This document shows positions 22,414 through 35,402 of a stretch of DNA of 64,000 nucleotides, piece by piece. The DNA is from Chrysoporthe austroafricana (lineage: Eukaryota; Ascomycota; Sordariomycetes; Diaporthales; Cryphonectriaceae), in contig JYIP02000008.1 in assembly GCA_001051155.2 (NCBI GenBank), forward strand, positions 1,116,001 to 1,180,000, written 5' to 3'. Positions within the stretch are counted from its first letter, which is position 1. Every line of letters starts with the position of its first letter. Under the pieces are notes generated by a model. The model worked only from the letters and a program-made list of their open reading frames with translations, made no database searches and was not told where the DNA came from. The position numbers and the translations under genes are program-made.

Positions 22414-23880
22414 ATGTCCAACGCCGGGCCTCTCACCACGACGTTCACCGCCCCGCCGGCCTGCACGACCGCGACCGGCCTCTACCAGATCTGGGATGCG
22501 GCGAACACGTACTACTACGAGCAGGGCCCGCTGGCCTCCATGGCGAGCTGCTACCCGAGCGGCTACGACCCAGCACCCGGACAGTACTACTCGCCGGGCC
22601 TGTGCCCGAGCGGGTACACGGCGGCGTGCTCGAGCACCGATGTGGTGTCGGCGACGGTGACGGAGACCGCGGTCGCCTGCTGCCCGACGTAAGGGCTGCC
22701 CCCCCCCCCCAAGACCACCACCACCAGACCGGGCTCGGGGACGCGCATGAATGACTGACTGGCTGACCGGGACTAATCACAGGGGCGTCATATACACGTG
22801 CGCGGCGGGCTCCACGACGGACCAGCAGTACCTGGGGTGCACGACGAGCTTCGCCGGGCCCGTGGCCGTGGCGGGCGTGACGGCCGTCTCCAGCGGGCAG
22901 TCGTTCGCCACGTCCCAGACGGAGATCGCGGGGTTTGTGATGGGCGCCAACAGTATCGCGGTCCGGTTCCGGTCGGGGGACTTCTCGGCCGGCGCGATCG
23001 CTACGGTAAGTGCCCCACCGATGGGAGTCACATGCTGGCGTTGACCTCAGTGGGCGATACCTACTGACACCATATCTTATCTTGCAAGGCATCTGCATCG
23101 ACGACGGCACCGTGTCCCATAGAGACGGCACCCATCACGTCGTCGTCAGCCGGCAGTAAGGGGCTGTCGACGGTAGGGATCGCCGGGATAGGGGTCGGCG
23201 TAGGAGGAGGCGCTCTCATCATCGCCGGCGCGCTCGGCCTCTTCATCTGGCTGCGGCGGAGGAAACAGAGGGCATTGCAGATCCAGTCCAAAGGCCGGAG
23301 TATCTCGCCACCGGCCCGACCCCAACGGCCCCAATCGGTGCCCCCGCCCCCACCCCCCAAGGACCGGCATCTCTGGCCGACGTCGCCGACGACGCCGAGC
23401 AGCGCGAGCGACGTCAAGAAGTACCGCGACGACTTCTCCCCCCGGTCACGCTCGCACGACGACTTCAAGAAGGCCGGCGGCTGGGACACCAAGTCGCCGC
23501 CCCTCGGCAGCCCCCGCGGGCCCTTCGAGCTCCCGACCGCGGCGGGGGGCGAGCGGGACCTCGAGCTGTACGAGCTGTACAGCGACCCGGCGGCGAGCCC
23601 GAGCTCGGCGACCTGGCTGCTGTCGTCGCCGCCGCCCCCGGCGGCCCGGCCCCCGCGCCCCGCGCGGTCCCTGGACGCCCTGCTGCCGGGGAGCCCGCTG
23701 CCGGACCGCTTCTGGACGCCGCCGCCGACGTACGGCAGCCAGCCCGCGGAGCTCGAGTCGCCGGCGCGGAGCGTCGGGTCGCCGTTCCGGCACCGGCGGA
23801 TGCCGAGCTGGCGGCTGGGCAGCAGCTGGGCGCCCGCCGAGCTGCCTGTAGACTATGCGACCCCCGGTGGGGTCCTCTGA
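22414..23880 (+). CDS. Single-pass membrane protein with Cys-rich ectodomain and Pro/Ser tail
   Basis: Exons 22414-22688, 22783-23005 and 23089-23880 give 429 aa. The N-terminal part (residues about 1-165) has spaced Cys residues (CTTATGLYQIWDAANTYYYE, CYPSGYD, LCPSGYTAACSS, ACCPTGVIYTCAAG) and no clear signal peptide. One transmembrane helix (about 196-220, GVGGGALIIAGALGLFIW) is followed at once by RRRK, a stop-transfer signal. The remaining 200 residues are Pro/Ser/Arg-rich and probably disordered. Similar fungal proteins are often annotated as LPXTG-domain or cell-wall-anchor proteins, but I see no true LPXTG sorting motif, so a surface or sensor role is only suggested by topology. The last intron ends in AAG. 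Confidence 0.72.
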
Positions 23881-26603
23881 GCATTCCACCCGGGGGGGGG
23901 GGATTCCTGTAACAACAACGCCGATTTCCTGTATCCCATTTTTTTTTCTTTTCTCTTTTTCTTTTGTTCACGACATGTCTCCTCGCTGAGACTATACGAA
24001 TGTAATTATATGAATAATTGGGTTTGGAAGGTGGGGAGGTTGGAAACGGATCTATGCATCGCTAGGCGCAGGGCTTTGATTTTCAACGGCTGGAGTGAGA
24101 AAAGTGGACACGAAGGGATGACCGACTCGATTATCTTCCTACCACCAGCACGGCCAGAGGGTGTACTCATACGGGTCTTCGGCCTTTCTGTTCGTGTATA
24201 TCGTCTCCGTGGAGAACCTGTGGAGCATTTTGGAGGGGGGGGGGCTGTGAACTGGACTTATAAGACCAGGCCTAGTGGCATACGGACTGGCACGTCGGCG
24301 GGAAGACAAGATGGCCCTGGGGATGCGGGCTTCGCGGCCACGACAGTACACGCATGAGGGCGTCATACGGGCAGAGTATAAAGATTGTACCAAAATCAGA
24401 CCGCAGTCAGAACTGCGAGGTTTTCAACCAGATCGGGTGTGAATCAGCATGATGGCTTGACACCTGAGTCGTACGCAGGTCGCGCCCTGGTGATGGCAGG
24501 GAGATGCAGCGCGTGTAGCGCGCTCCCCGAGCTGAGGTCTCTCCTCGACATGGTACTATTCGCTCGTCTTCGCAGGCGGCAGGATGCACATCTGCTGCCT
24601 ACGTCTATATCGAGAGCGCCCGAGAGCCGTCTTACCATAGTACTACCTACAAAGCAAAGCACTGCATACGGCAATATATTCCTGGCCTAACGTGTGCAGT
24701 ATCTAGATGCGCTTCCGAGCTCTCGAGTCGCACATGAGGTTGCGCTCCACCACAGGTCACCACCAGAACCCAAAGTTCACGGCCCGGCGGGTGAGCGAGC
24801 AGGCAAATAGCTCTGGCGCCGGCGGAGACGCGCGCTGTCTCGACAACACGCCACGGTAGGACCAGCTCATCTGTCTTGAGACACTGCAGGTCTCTGGACG
24901 TGCAATTCCACACCCCTCCCCATGCGAGCCTTGACTCGGCAGAGTGCATGCTGCTGGCGTGTAGACTTCCCACTGGCCCGCCAGCCAATATAAACGCGAC
25001 CCGGTCGTATAAGCAGCCGCCAGGCCCAGACGGCCCGGACCCGAGGTCAGCAGGGCCGAGGACCATGGCTGATCTCATTACTCCCGACTGCGTCTGTCGC
25101 GACTGGGGGTTGCACCTCTGGGTTGCAGGCGAAGGTCCCAGACTAAGCGATGCCGCTCTGGTTGCGCACCTCACTGCGGTTGGGGGATTCGCCTGGCGGT
25201 GCTGACCTGGGAGCCTGTGGCCGGCCCAAGGCTGAGACGATCGTGTCGCTGGGGCTACCGGCTGCTGGCACGGACAGCAGTCGTCCTTGGTAAATGAGGT
25301 CGCCCATCCGTAGAGCCACGCCTGTCATGTCGCGTACGGATCAGAGGCAACACACGTCGTCGTTCGGGTCCGCTGGCTCGGCGCAGCCTCTCTGAGGTGC
25401 CAGTTTCTTGTCGAGGAAGGTCGACAAAGCCATCCGCCGTCCAGAACTTCTTTCTGATGCCGTATCGAGCAGGCGAGAGCCCGCTGCTGCGACGCGGACT
25501 GAGCCATCTTGCGCCATCGCCGCCCCTCGCTCATTATTACCCCAGCGCAACTCTGCCAACCGCCGGAGCCCACCCACCGGGCGCGTGCGCGGCGATCAAC
25601 CTGGGCGTGTTCCTGGACCACCGCTGATCTTCTTCGAGGGGACGACAGGGAGGTTCGCCCAATCAGGGGGGGGGGGCCAGACGGCGGGACATGGTCGTCG
25701 GGCGTCGTCCCCGCCCCTGCGCGGACGAATCGAAAAAGAAAAACAAGCTCGCCGCCGGGCGTTTAGATGCAGCGTGACGGGCGGGCTGATTGGACGCGGG
25801 CCCCTGACCAGATCGGCTCGCACACGGCGGGGCGATGCTAATTTTGGGCGGGCCACTGGCATCCATCCACACATCCACACCCACACATCCACACCCACCC
25901 CACCCACGTCCTGCCGGTGTGTCTGTGCCCGCTGCGTACGACGGAGTAGGCATGGCAGTTGTGTTCTTCGACAGCCAGACCAGATCTCGCCATGCAGGCG
26001 ATTTGAGGGGTCCCCGCCCGCTAGCGAGGGCCTTGACAGGGTCCGCAGCGCTTAGCAACGCTCCACAGGAGGCGACGTCCCCTCTTGCGGCATGCGGCAT
26101 GCGGCATGCGACGCCATGGCTGCGTCTCGGTTGAGGGGGGAGTGTGCAGAGTGCAGACACGGTGGACGGGCTGGTCTAATCAGAAGGGCTGGTTCGTCTC
26201 GTGGTGCATTGCACGGGCGGCTGGGTGCTTTTGATATACTTACCGTCCGGCTGCCCTACAACTTGCCGCGGCGGTTCGACATATCCTCCTTTCTGTATCC
26301 CTCTCTTTCTTCTCCTTGTTGCTGTTGTCGTTGTTGTCGTTGTTGTCGTCGTTCACGCTGCTCGTATCCGCCGCCTGTGAGTGAGGCTTCTGGCCCGGAT
26401 CGACCTGTGTATCGTGCGACGTGTAGAGCAGCGGTCCCGTCGACGATGCCCCGATAGCAGAGCGGAGGACGAGACGAAGCCTTCCCCCCTTCATCGCCCC
26501 GAGTCCGACGGAGGCCCAGACGCACCGTGCGGAGAGACAGGAGACAGGATCCCAGAATTGTGTGTGAGCGCCAGACCTGCTCGAGGCAGGACAGACCGCA
26601 GAG
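23881..26603. other. 2.7-kb interval without a recognisable gene
   Basis: Starts with a G10 run and a T-rich tract (about 23936-23970). Two CCAATCA boxes occur, at about 25659 on + and about 25789 in reverse. A CACA-rich imperfect repeat lies at 25861-25908 and a GTTGTC-type repeat at 26319-26352. No frame looks protein-like. The last 600 bp probably include promoter and 5' leader of the gene at 26604. Confidence 0.5.
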
Positions 26604-28487
26604 ATGTCGCCCAGGATCCCACAGGGGGGAGCCTTCTCCCTCTTCCCCAGGGAAAGGTCGCCCTCGGGCGGCATGCACGGCGCTGGGCCCGGACCCAGGC
26701 CGTCGATAGATTCGGTGTCGCGAGACTCGCCGTCCAGGACAGGGCGGCGCACGCCGCTGGAGCGCAAGATGTCCGTCCGGGACGGGAGGAGGCCGGCTGC
26801 CGGCGCCGCCGCCGATTCCGCCAACACCAACACCAGCGCTTCGCCGTCCGAGGACAGGCCGCCGGAGCCGATAATACAGCGCCCCGCCCCGGCGGCGCTC
26901 GCCGACGCGCCGCCGCCCCGCTGCGGGACCGCCTTCTCGGAGGCCCAGACGCTCGTGCGCGAGAACAGCACGCGGTCGCGGAACTCGATTGCGAAGCTGC
27001 CCCTCGCGCCCGACGGCGGCGGCGACGGCACGCCCGCGGTGCCCATGCGCTCCATCTTTCCCGAGTACAACCCGAACGTGCCCCTCGCCCAGCAGAACTA
27101 CTATCCCACGCAGGCCAGCCCGACGCGCCTCCCGCCCGAGGCCATCAGCCGCCGCCTCTACTCGCCCACCTCCGAGACGCACCCGGCCTCAAATAACAAC
27201 GGGCCCCAGTCGCCGCCGCTCCGCAGCCCGCAGGGAGGCGAGGGCCCCGCCAACGGTAACGCCACCACCACTACCGCGGCGGCAGCAGGGCGCAGGTGGC
27301 CGCCCCCGCGCGCCAGCGAGCCGCACCCGGCCAAGCCGCCCGAGCCGAGCACGACAGAGCAGCTGCGCGACTACTGGAAGGTGGCCAACGGGTGGCGCGC
27401 CGGGGCGAGCGAGGGCCGCGTGTACACGTTCAAGATCAGCTGCGAGCGGGACGCGCCCGTGTACACGCTCGCGTCGCGCGCGCAGCAGCCCTTCTACCGC
27501 GTCAAGCTCGACCCGACCAGCACCTCGGCGTACGTCTCGGTGTCGCGGTTCGACCCGGCGCGCGCGTACAAGCCGCCGGTGCCGCCCAAGGACGTCGGCC
27601 GGAGCAGGAGCAACGGCAGCAGCGAGAGCGTCGCCGGCAGCGTGTCGGGCGGCAAGGAGACGAGCGCCAAGGGCTGGCAGGAGGTGCTGGCGACGACGCT
27701 CGAGGACCGCGCGCGGCGGCACGCGCCGCGCGACGGGCTCGTGGCGCTGCTGTTCCCGGCGGCGGCCGCGCGCCTCGCGGCCGAGTCGCAGCACACCAAC
27801 CCCGCGGCGTGCGCGACGGCCGAGCGCGAGTGCGCGCGCCTCGTGTGGGACGACGACAGCGGCAGCCACTTCCTCGTGCACCCGGCGCTCGCGATGCCGT
27901 TCTGCGTCACCGTCGAGCGCAACCCGGCCTGGTCGCGCACCGAGTACACCCTCGAGCACATCGAGTCGCCGCAGCACCTCGCGCGCCTGACCCGCGACGG
28001 CACCGGCACCGGCTGGCTCGAGATCGACACCGGCCTGGCGTCCAAGGTCGACGCCGTGTACCTGGCCGACGTCGCCGTCACCGCCCTGGTGCTGGTCGCG
28101 CACGCCGACGGCGAGTTCAGCCGCGCCGAGGTCTTCGAGCCGCCGCCGTCCGTCGCGAGCGGGCGCGACAGCCGCCAGGACAAGCGCCCGTCGAGCCGCA
28201 TCAGCCGGCTGAGCGCGCGGATCGGGACGGGGGAGAAGAAGAAGAGCAGGGCCGCCGGGAAGGGCCGGCTGGAGATGCTCGAGCTGGACCTGGAGAGCCA
28301 GACGAGCGAGCTGAAAGGTCACGCGGGCCGCGAGAAAGACGGGACGACACCCGGCTGCGCGCGCGTGCTCATCTCGGTGCTGGGCGTCACCTTCAAGTGC
28401 TTCATCTGGTGCGCGACGGTCGCGTTCAAGGCGCTGACGGGCTGCATTGCGCTGATCGCCAAGTGCTTGACTTCTGAGAAGTTGTAA
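26604..28487 (+). CDS. Conserved fungal protein, 'acetylserotonin methyltransferase-like' in name only
   Basis: Single exon, 627 aa. The first 250 residues are Pro/Ser/Arg-rich and probably disordered. From about residue 260 there is a folded part: LRDYWKVANGWRAGA, GRVYTFKISCERDAPVYTL, then KGWQEVLATTLEDRARR, ATAERECARLVWDDDSG, VHPALAMPFCVTVERNPAWS and GWLEIDTGLASKVDAVYLAD. From memory, a fungal family with this layout is commonly annotated as acetylserotonin methyltransferase-like, but I see no SAM-binding GxGxG motif and do not endorse an enzymatic role. The last 40 residues are hydrophobic with five regularly spaced Cys (GCARVLISVLGVTFKCFIWC and on), suggesting membrane association or lipidation; that is inference. 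It converges with UTP11 (gap 222 bp). Confidence 0.72.
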   Translation: MSPRIPQGGAFSLFPRERSPSGGMHGAGPGPRPSIDSVSRDSPSRTGRRTPLERKMSVRDGRRPAAGAAADSANTNTSASPSEDRPPEPIIQRPAPAALADAPPPRCGTAFSEAQTLVRENSTRSRNSIAKLPLAPDGGGDGTPAVPMRSIFPEYNPNVPLAQQNYYPTQASPTRLPPEAISRRLYSPTSETHPASNNNGPQSPPLRSPQGGEGPANGNATTTTAAAAGRRWPPPRASEPHPAKPPEPSTTEQLRDYWKVANGWRAGASEGRVYTFKISCERDAPVYTLASRAQQPFYRVKLDPTSTSAYVSVSRFDPARAYKPPVPPKDVGRSRSNGSSESVAGSVSGGKETSAKGWQEVLATTLEDRARRHAPRDGLVALLFPAAAARLAAESQHTNPAACATAERECARLVWDDDSGSHFLVHPALAMPFCVTVERNPAWSRTEYTLEHIESPQHLARLTRDGTGTGWLEIDTGLASKVDAVYLADVAVTALVLVAHADGEFSRAEVFEPPPSVASGRDSRQDKRPSSRISRLSARIGTGEKKKSRAAGKGRLEMLELDLESQTSELKGHAGREKDGTTPGCARVLISVLGVTFKCFIWCATVAFKALTGCIALIAKCLTSEKL

Positions 28488-28709
28488 TAAGGCGCAGGGA
28501 TATATTTTTCATGATGTACGATGGGCATGAGGGACAGACATCGGTAATGGTGTAGACGAGCCGGCGGCTGCATTAAGGGCCTGGGATCTTCTTTTGCATT
28601 GTATTTTCCATGATACCTCCTCTGTCTCGGCAAATCCGATGCCCCTTGTGGCTGACTATCCATCCTGTCCTGCTGCCCGCTGGAGGCACCCTGGGGACCA
28701 CACATGCCC

Positions 28710-29617
28710 TTACCTCTTGCGCTCGCGTATCTTGAAGGTCTTCCCTTTCTTGGTGACGCCCCCCACCGTCGCCGTCTTCGCCATCCGTGCCCGCTGCACC
28801 TCGAGCGCATTCTCGGCGTCCGTGATGGCCTTCAGTTTCTTCTTCGCGTTTTGTAGTTTCTGCCGTAGCCGCTCTGCGTTCTGCTTCCTCCTTATCTGCT
28901 CCCTGTCTTTCCTGTCGTCGAAGTTGTCGGCGTCGGAGTCCATGTCTAGGTCGTCGTCCTCCTCCTGCCCTGGTAGAACCTCGTCCACCTCCTCGGCAGT
29001 GTCGGCAAACACGATCTTCTTCGGCTTTGGCTGGGGCCTCGTCGTCCGCGGCGCCTCATCCTCGTCGCTCTCGAAGTCATCCTCGTCCTCATCCTCGTCT
29101 TCGTCCTCCCCGTTGACGTCGACGCCGGCGAATGCGCCAGCGAGCGCGGCCCGCTGCTCGAGCCGCGCGACCTCCTTCGCCGCGACGTTGCGCACGGTCC
29201 GCAGGTACCCGATGTCCTGCGTCTTCAGCAGCCGGACCGTGTCCACGTCCATGGCCCGGTTGCCCCGGTCGCCCGCGACCGTGCCGGTCCACCTCTTGCC
29301 GCCGGAGAGCCTGTCCGCGGATAGCTTGCCCCGGGAGACCATCCCGAAGTAGAACTCATCCTCGTTGCGCTCGGCGGCTTTCTGCTTCAGGCTCTTGAGG
29401 ACCGTCTGCTTCTTCTTGTGGTCGCGCGCGCGGAGGGCGTAGTCCTGGACCGGGTGTCAGCGCGTGGCGGCGGGCACGGGGGGGGGGGGTGGGATCTGGC
29501 GTGGGGGTGGTCGCGGCGTACCTTGTGCTTCTCGAGGAGGCCGAGCCTCTCGCGCTCCTTGAGCTGGCCTCTCTCGCGGTGCGAGCGGCGCTGTATCGAG
29601 TTTCGTAATGAGGACAT
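28710..29617 (-). CDS. utp11: UTP11, U3 snoRNP-associated SSU processome protein
   Basis: Needed for early 18S rRNA processing in the nucleolus. Exons are 29617-29522 and 29444-28710 (intron 77 bp, GTACGC...CAG), giving 276 aa. The N-terminus MSSLRNSIQRRSHRERGQLK is characteristic; the splice joins GLLEKHK to DYALRARDHKKKQTVLKSL, followed by AAERNEDEFYFGMVSRGKL and TVRLLKTQDIGYLRTVRNVA, both strong UTP11 blocks. A highly acidic Asp/Glu stretch follows, then a basic Lys/Arg helix (KLQNAKKKLKAITDAE) ending in KGKTFKIRERKR. Length fits the family. The first exon encodes exactly 32 codons before a phase-0 intron. Confidence 0.95.
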
Positions 29618-31180
29618 CGTGGCTGGCGGTGTTGTGTGGAGGTTTGTTGGTGGGACTGCGTTGGCGGGAGACGGAGAGGCTCTCTCTTGGGCCTGAGCAG
29701 ATGGGAAATTTCGAGGTTGCGATAAGATAAGAGACCGTCATGGGCGTACCCAGTAGTGGGCCACTACCCACTAGCCACTACTACTGCTGCTACTGCTAGC
29801 CTGAGTACTCAGTAGCGCAGACTCTCCCTCAGAACATCTCGTCTCGCTCAATTTCCAGTCCACTCCTGCAACATATTTCCTCCACACCAGAGCACAGCCA
29901 GCAGAATCGACGAGCAGCATTGCCTCTGTCGCCCTCCTCTCGAAAAAGCCAGGTCTCTCTCTCCTGTGTCGGCGCATCCAAGGGGGCCTTGCGAATTATC
30001 GCCAGCAGAGCCAAGAGCAGCTCTGAGATGTCGTCCGTCTGGGGATTTATTTACTTGAGGTTCTCGACGTTCTCGACGTTCAGCGTCGACGCATTCCTCA
30101 TGTGTGCTCATGCTGCGACCGGCAGCCGGGCAGTCCCCGTGCGAATCACGGCACGGCGCCCGGGGACCCACAGGCCCATCGCTTTAAGGTTCCACCCGTG
30201 GATCTTCACTCAGCGCCGGCGGGAGGTGGGACGCCGGGGGCAGGCTGCGGTCCTTGTCGGCCGTCCTCTGGCCCTGAGGCCCTGGCTGGAATGGAATGCT
30301 AGGGATGGTTTATCCCTACAGCCCTGCTGTCGAGCGAGACGCGAACCCCGGCAGGTCCAGGCACGCCAGGCACGCCAGGCACGCCAGCCTGTCTCTGCTC
30401 TTCGTCATGATCTGTCTCTTCGATGCGGGAGCTGCGCCGGTTGACCTGCAAGGTGTCGACTGCGTCCTCGCCCCGTGGCGATCCTGATCAGCACCCGCTC
30501 GGCGGCCTCGACCTCGTTGATCCTCCGCCGCAAGGCCCCCGGCGCGGTATGGCTAGACCGCTACTGCGTGTGTTCAGGGGCCCGGTCTCCGACACGAGAC
30601 CAGCTGGCAGCTCGCAATTTACTGTTCACGCCTTAATACGAGGCTTGAGTAATTCAGATGATGTCATCTCACCTGGGCCCCAGTCACAGGCTCTCCTCGA
30701 CGTCGTACGGCCCACAGGGCTGCTGGCTGTCTTCTGTTTTCATCTGGGGATGAAACCGCTGTGGAGCAGCAGTGGGAGGGCTGTCCCTCTCCCTGGTCGA
30801 TGCACTGCTACTCCAAGGTTGGCATAGAGCAGCGTCACCTCAGCATCCCGGGTGAGGTCTCGATCGAGGTCGACCGTCGACATGTGCCTCGCTGCGGCCC
30901 ATCGCTGCTGCCAAGGGCCAAGGGCTGCGTAGGGAGACTGGAAACCGCCACCAGCCCTTGAGGGATCCCTTACCTACGCCATCTGGTCGCCCTGGCAGTT
31001 ATCCCCTGTGGAGTTCCCATGCGGACCACAACATCTGTTGAGTAACGGTCAGTCGCGTGCTCCTGGCTCTCCTTTTTGTTTCTTCCCCTCGCAAGACGAG
31101 CTCTCGTCTTCGTCCGGGCTCATCTTTCCTGCGCTGTCTGCTTTACATGATTTCTCTTTCTTGCCCTCGATCGCGAGCCC
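29618..31180. other. 1.6-kb divergent interval between UTP11 and mannosidase genes
   Basis: Holds both promoters. CTA-rich direct words (CCACTA, TACTGCTGC) occur just upstream of UTP11 at about 29760-29800. A 9-bp tandem GGCACGCCA is repeated about four times at 30360-30388. No frame shows a domain. Confidence 0.5.
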
Positions 31181-32973
<1,793 letters not shown>

Positions 32974-34101
32974 TGATTTGTAGCACCGACGACTGCGAAC
33001 ACGACTGCGCCGATGCGCACAATCGGAGGAATAGCCTGGGCTGTATGCCCATCTAGTGCATAACGGATAGAACAGCTGGGTGTTAGTTTACGGGGGGTTC
33101 TGCTACGAGGATGTCTAAGAGAGATATCGGCTGATTGACATCTTATCCTTAGAAAGACCAGCTGTGCGTGCCGATGACGTCCAGCCTCCTGAGGAGTTGA
33201 ACTTGGCGTGTCTGCCAGACTAGTTCTCGTCATATCTTTGTTGTAAGCCATTGCAACGGTTAGATACTAGAATTCACGGTTGCCTCCAGGACGTCATGGA
33301 AAAGAAAGAAGACATGACGAGAGTGTGCTCGGTCAGGGTCCTACACAGCCTCGAGGAAGAGACCCAGGACGGGGAGAGGTCTAGTAGAAGATGGGTTTCG
33401 ACGGCAGGTAGCCGGATAAAATCTCCCAAAGGACACCAGCTGTAGAGCAGACTTTAGCTACACAGGCGGGTAGAAGCAATGAGAGATTTCGTATCGAGAC
33501 CCGACTCGAACAGTTGAGACGGAGACAAAGAAGGCTAGAACATGATGGGTCGCTCTGTAAGAGGCTGTCTCACGCTGTGTCATCCACAGGAGGTGAAGTC
33601 ACTGCCATAGCATATAATATCACATCGCGGGTGTTGGGCGCATGAGGATGGCAAGCACCTGGATAGTGTTGCTACCTAGACATCAAGGTACGGCAATAAC
33701 ATCCCCACGGCTCGAGCCATCCATCCCACTTCCTCTCTCTCCGCCTCGTGGCCATTCCTCTTCCGTATAACCCATGAGTGCCTTATTCCAGCATCGATGA
33801 AGCCCAGAGGCCAACCAAGCCCCACGGGGTGCCCTAGTACATGAGGGAAGACCCCCATCTCGGATCTGACCACCGGGTGACAGCAGAGCCACGCCATGCT
33901 ATGCTATGCCCCGCCAGAACTCTCGAGTATATATATATATATATATCCTCCGGGGCAACAAGGAGGGCTGCTGGGGAAGGGGGACGCTCGGGTCGGAGGA
34001 GCGCCCGCGGCCGGGGGGTTGGGTTGGGGGGCGGCGGAGGGGAGAGGAAGCCCGCAGCGTCCTGCGAGGGACCTGAACGGGGGGGGGGCGAGCCCGGCAG
34101 C
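32974..34101. other. 1.1-kb interval between convergent genes
   Basis: 3' flanks of the mannosidase gene and the bHLH gene. A perfect TA dinucleotide run lies at 33928-33946 and G-rich runs near 34020-34088. No protein-like frame. Confidence 0.5.
33928..33946. repeat. (TA)n microsatellite
   Basis: About nine TA units, flanked by CTCGAG and CCTCCGG, in the 3' flank of the bHLH gene. Confidence 0.85.
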
Positions 34102-34299
34102 TCAGGTGGCGCCCATGCTCGTGCCGTTGGCGTTGGAGCCGCTGCGGGCCCGCGGCACCGAGGGGTCGAGGTGCTCGAGGTTCACCTGGCTCAGGTCGAT
34201 GCGCGTGACCCTGTATGGGCCGGCGGCGGCGCGTCAGCCTTTTTTTTTTTTTTTTTTTTTTTTTTTGTTGTGGGGTTGGGGNGGGGGGGGGGGGGGGGG

Positions 34300-34353
<54 letters not shown>

Positions 34354-34395
34354 GGTGTATGTTGTTGTTTAGGTTGTCGTAGAGGGAGAGAGGGA

Positions 34396-34426
<31 letters not shown>

Positions 34427-34896
34427 GAAGGGATCAGGACGCACTCTTTGTACTGGTCGTCGACGACGATGCCCCTGGCCTCGATCTGGGCGATGAGGTC
34501 CTTGCGCTCCTGGATCTGCTGCAGGATGTGCTCGACGGTGCGGTTGAGGACGAGGCCCTCGGAGCGGCCCAGGCCCTCGAGCCCGGGGACCATGGCGGCG
34601 AGCTTGTCGAAGCCGTCGCGGATAGCCTGGCGGCGCTTCTGCTCTGTTGAAGGGGGGGAGGGGGGCGCCGGTCAGCCTCTGAACGAACGACCCCGTGCAT
34701 GCACCGCCATGAAGAAAGGGGAGGAGGAGGAGGGGGAGGAGGAGGAGGAGGAGGGGAAGAGGAAAGCGTGCGCACCGCTGGTGATGTGGTTCTGGCGCTT
34801 CTGCTCCTCGGTCAGCCTGGGCTTGTTGTCGTCCTGGGCCTGGCCGTCGGGCGCCTGGCCGTCGCGGAAGGGCGAGGACTGGTCGGGGGTGGACAT
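34102..34896 (-). CDS. bHLH transcription factor, Ino4/Mlx-like
   Basis: Small nuclear DNA-binding protein of 142 aa. Exons are 34896-34776, 34643-34445 and 34210-34102. The splice joins restore NHITSEQKRRQAIRDGFDKL, an E-box-type basic region and helix 1, with AAMVPGLEGLGRSEGLVLNR as loop and start of helix 2, then TVEHILQQIQERKDLIAQIE. This is the short bHLH type related to yeast Ino4, which with Ino2 activates phospholipid genes through E-boxes; the same target set here is inference. The last exon gives VTRIDLSQVNLEHLDPSVPR and ends in GTSMGAT. Intron 2 (34211-34444, 234 bp) is long for this window and holds poly-T, an N, poly-G and GA repeats; its true length is uncertain. Donors are GTGCGC and GTGCGT. 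Confidence 0.85.
34240..34427. repeat. Poly-T, N and poly-G tract plus (GA)n inside an intron
   Basis: T27 at 34240-34266, an N at 34282, then about 70 G broken only by a C at 34300 (34283-34352), then a GA-rich run at 34381-34427. All lie within intron 2 of the bHLH gene. The N next to homopolymers suggests an unresolved assembly join. Confidence 0.9.
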
Positions 34897-35402
34897 GGCC
34901 TGTATGTATGTGTATGGATGTGTGTATGTGTGTTCGTGCTCGAGGCTCTGAGATCAGGTTTTACACGGTTCACGGTCATGGGATCTGATCTGATCGTACG
35001 AAAAGGTTCAAGCATGTGACAGAGCGCCAATGCAAGGCCCCGGACCCACCCCCGCACTTTTTCTCGACGGCTCGTTTTCCGGCGGCGGAGCTGACTGCAG
35101 GCGAGGGCGTATGTAAATAAATATATATATGGATATAAATTAATTCATATATTTTCATGTTGCCCTTTATCTTCTCCTTCTTCGTTCGTTTCCCTTCTTC
35201 TGCCTCGAGCTCGAGTTAAACCCTGTATGGCCTCTCACCTGGTATAGATGTACTATATACACCCTCGCCCTCCTTCACTAGGGAACTGCGCACCAGCTGT
35301 GCCTGCTGGACAGTGAGTGTCTTAGCAGATGGAGGGATGTATAGCTCCAAAGGTCTATTCTATTCTACAGCCGTCTGCCGTCTACCGTCTGCCGTCTACC
35401 GT
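34897..35402. other. 0.5-kb interval upstream of bHLH gene
   Basis: Promoter and 5' leader of the bHLH gene on the right side and the 3' flank of the kinase-like gene. Holds a TGTATG/TGTGTA-type run at 34902-34932, an AT-rich stretch around 35112-35158, and a short direct repeat of CCGTCTGCCGTCTACC words at about 35372-35408. Confidence 0.5.

Noticed and set aside
27189..28322. 377-codon minus-strand frame opposite the gene at 26604
   Set aside because: A shadow of the GC-rich coding strand; its translation is repetitive Ala/Arg/His/Val.
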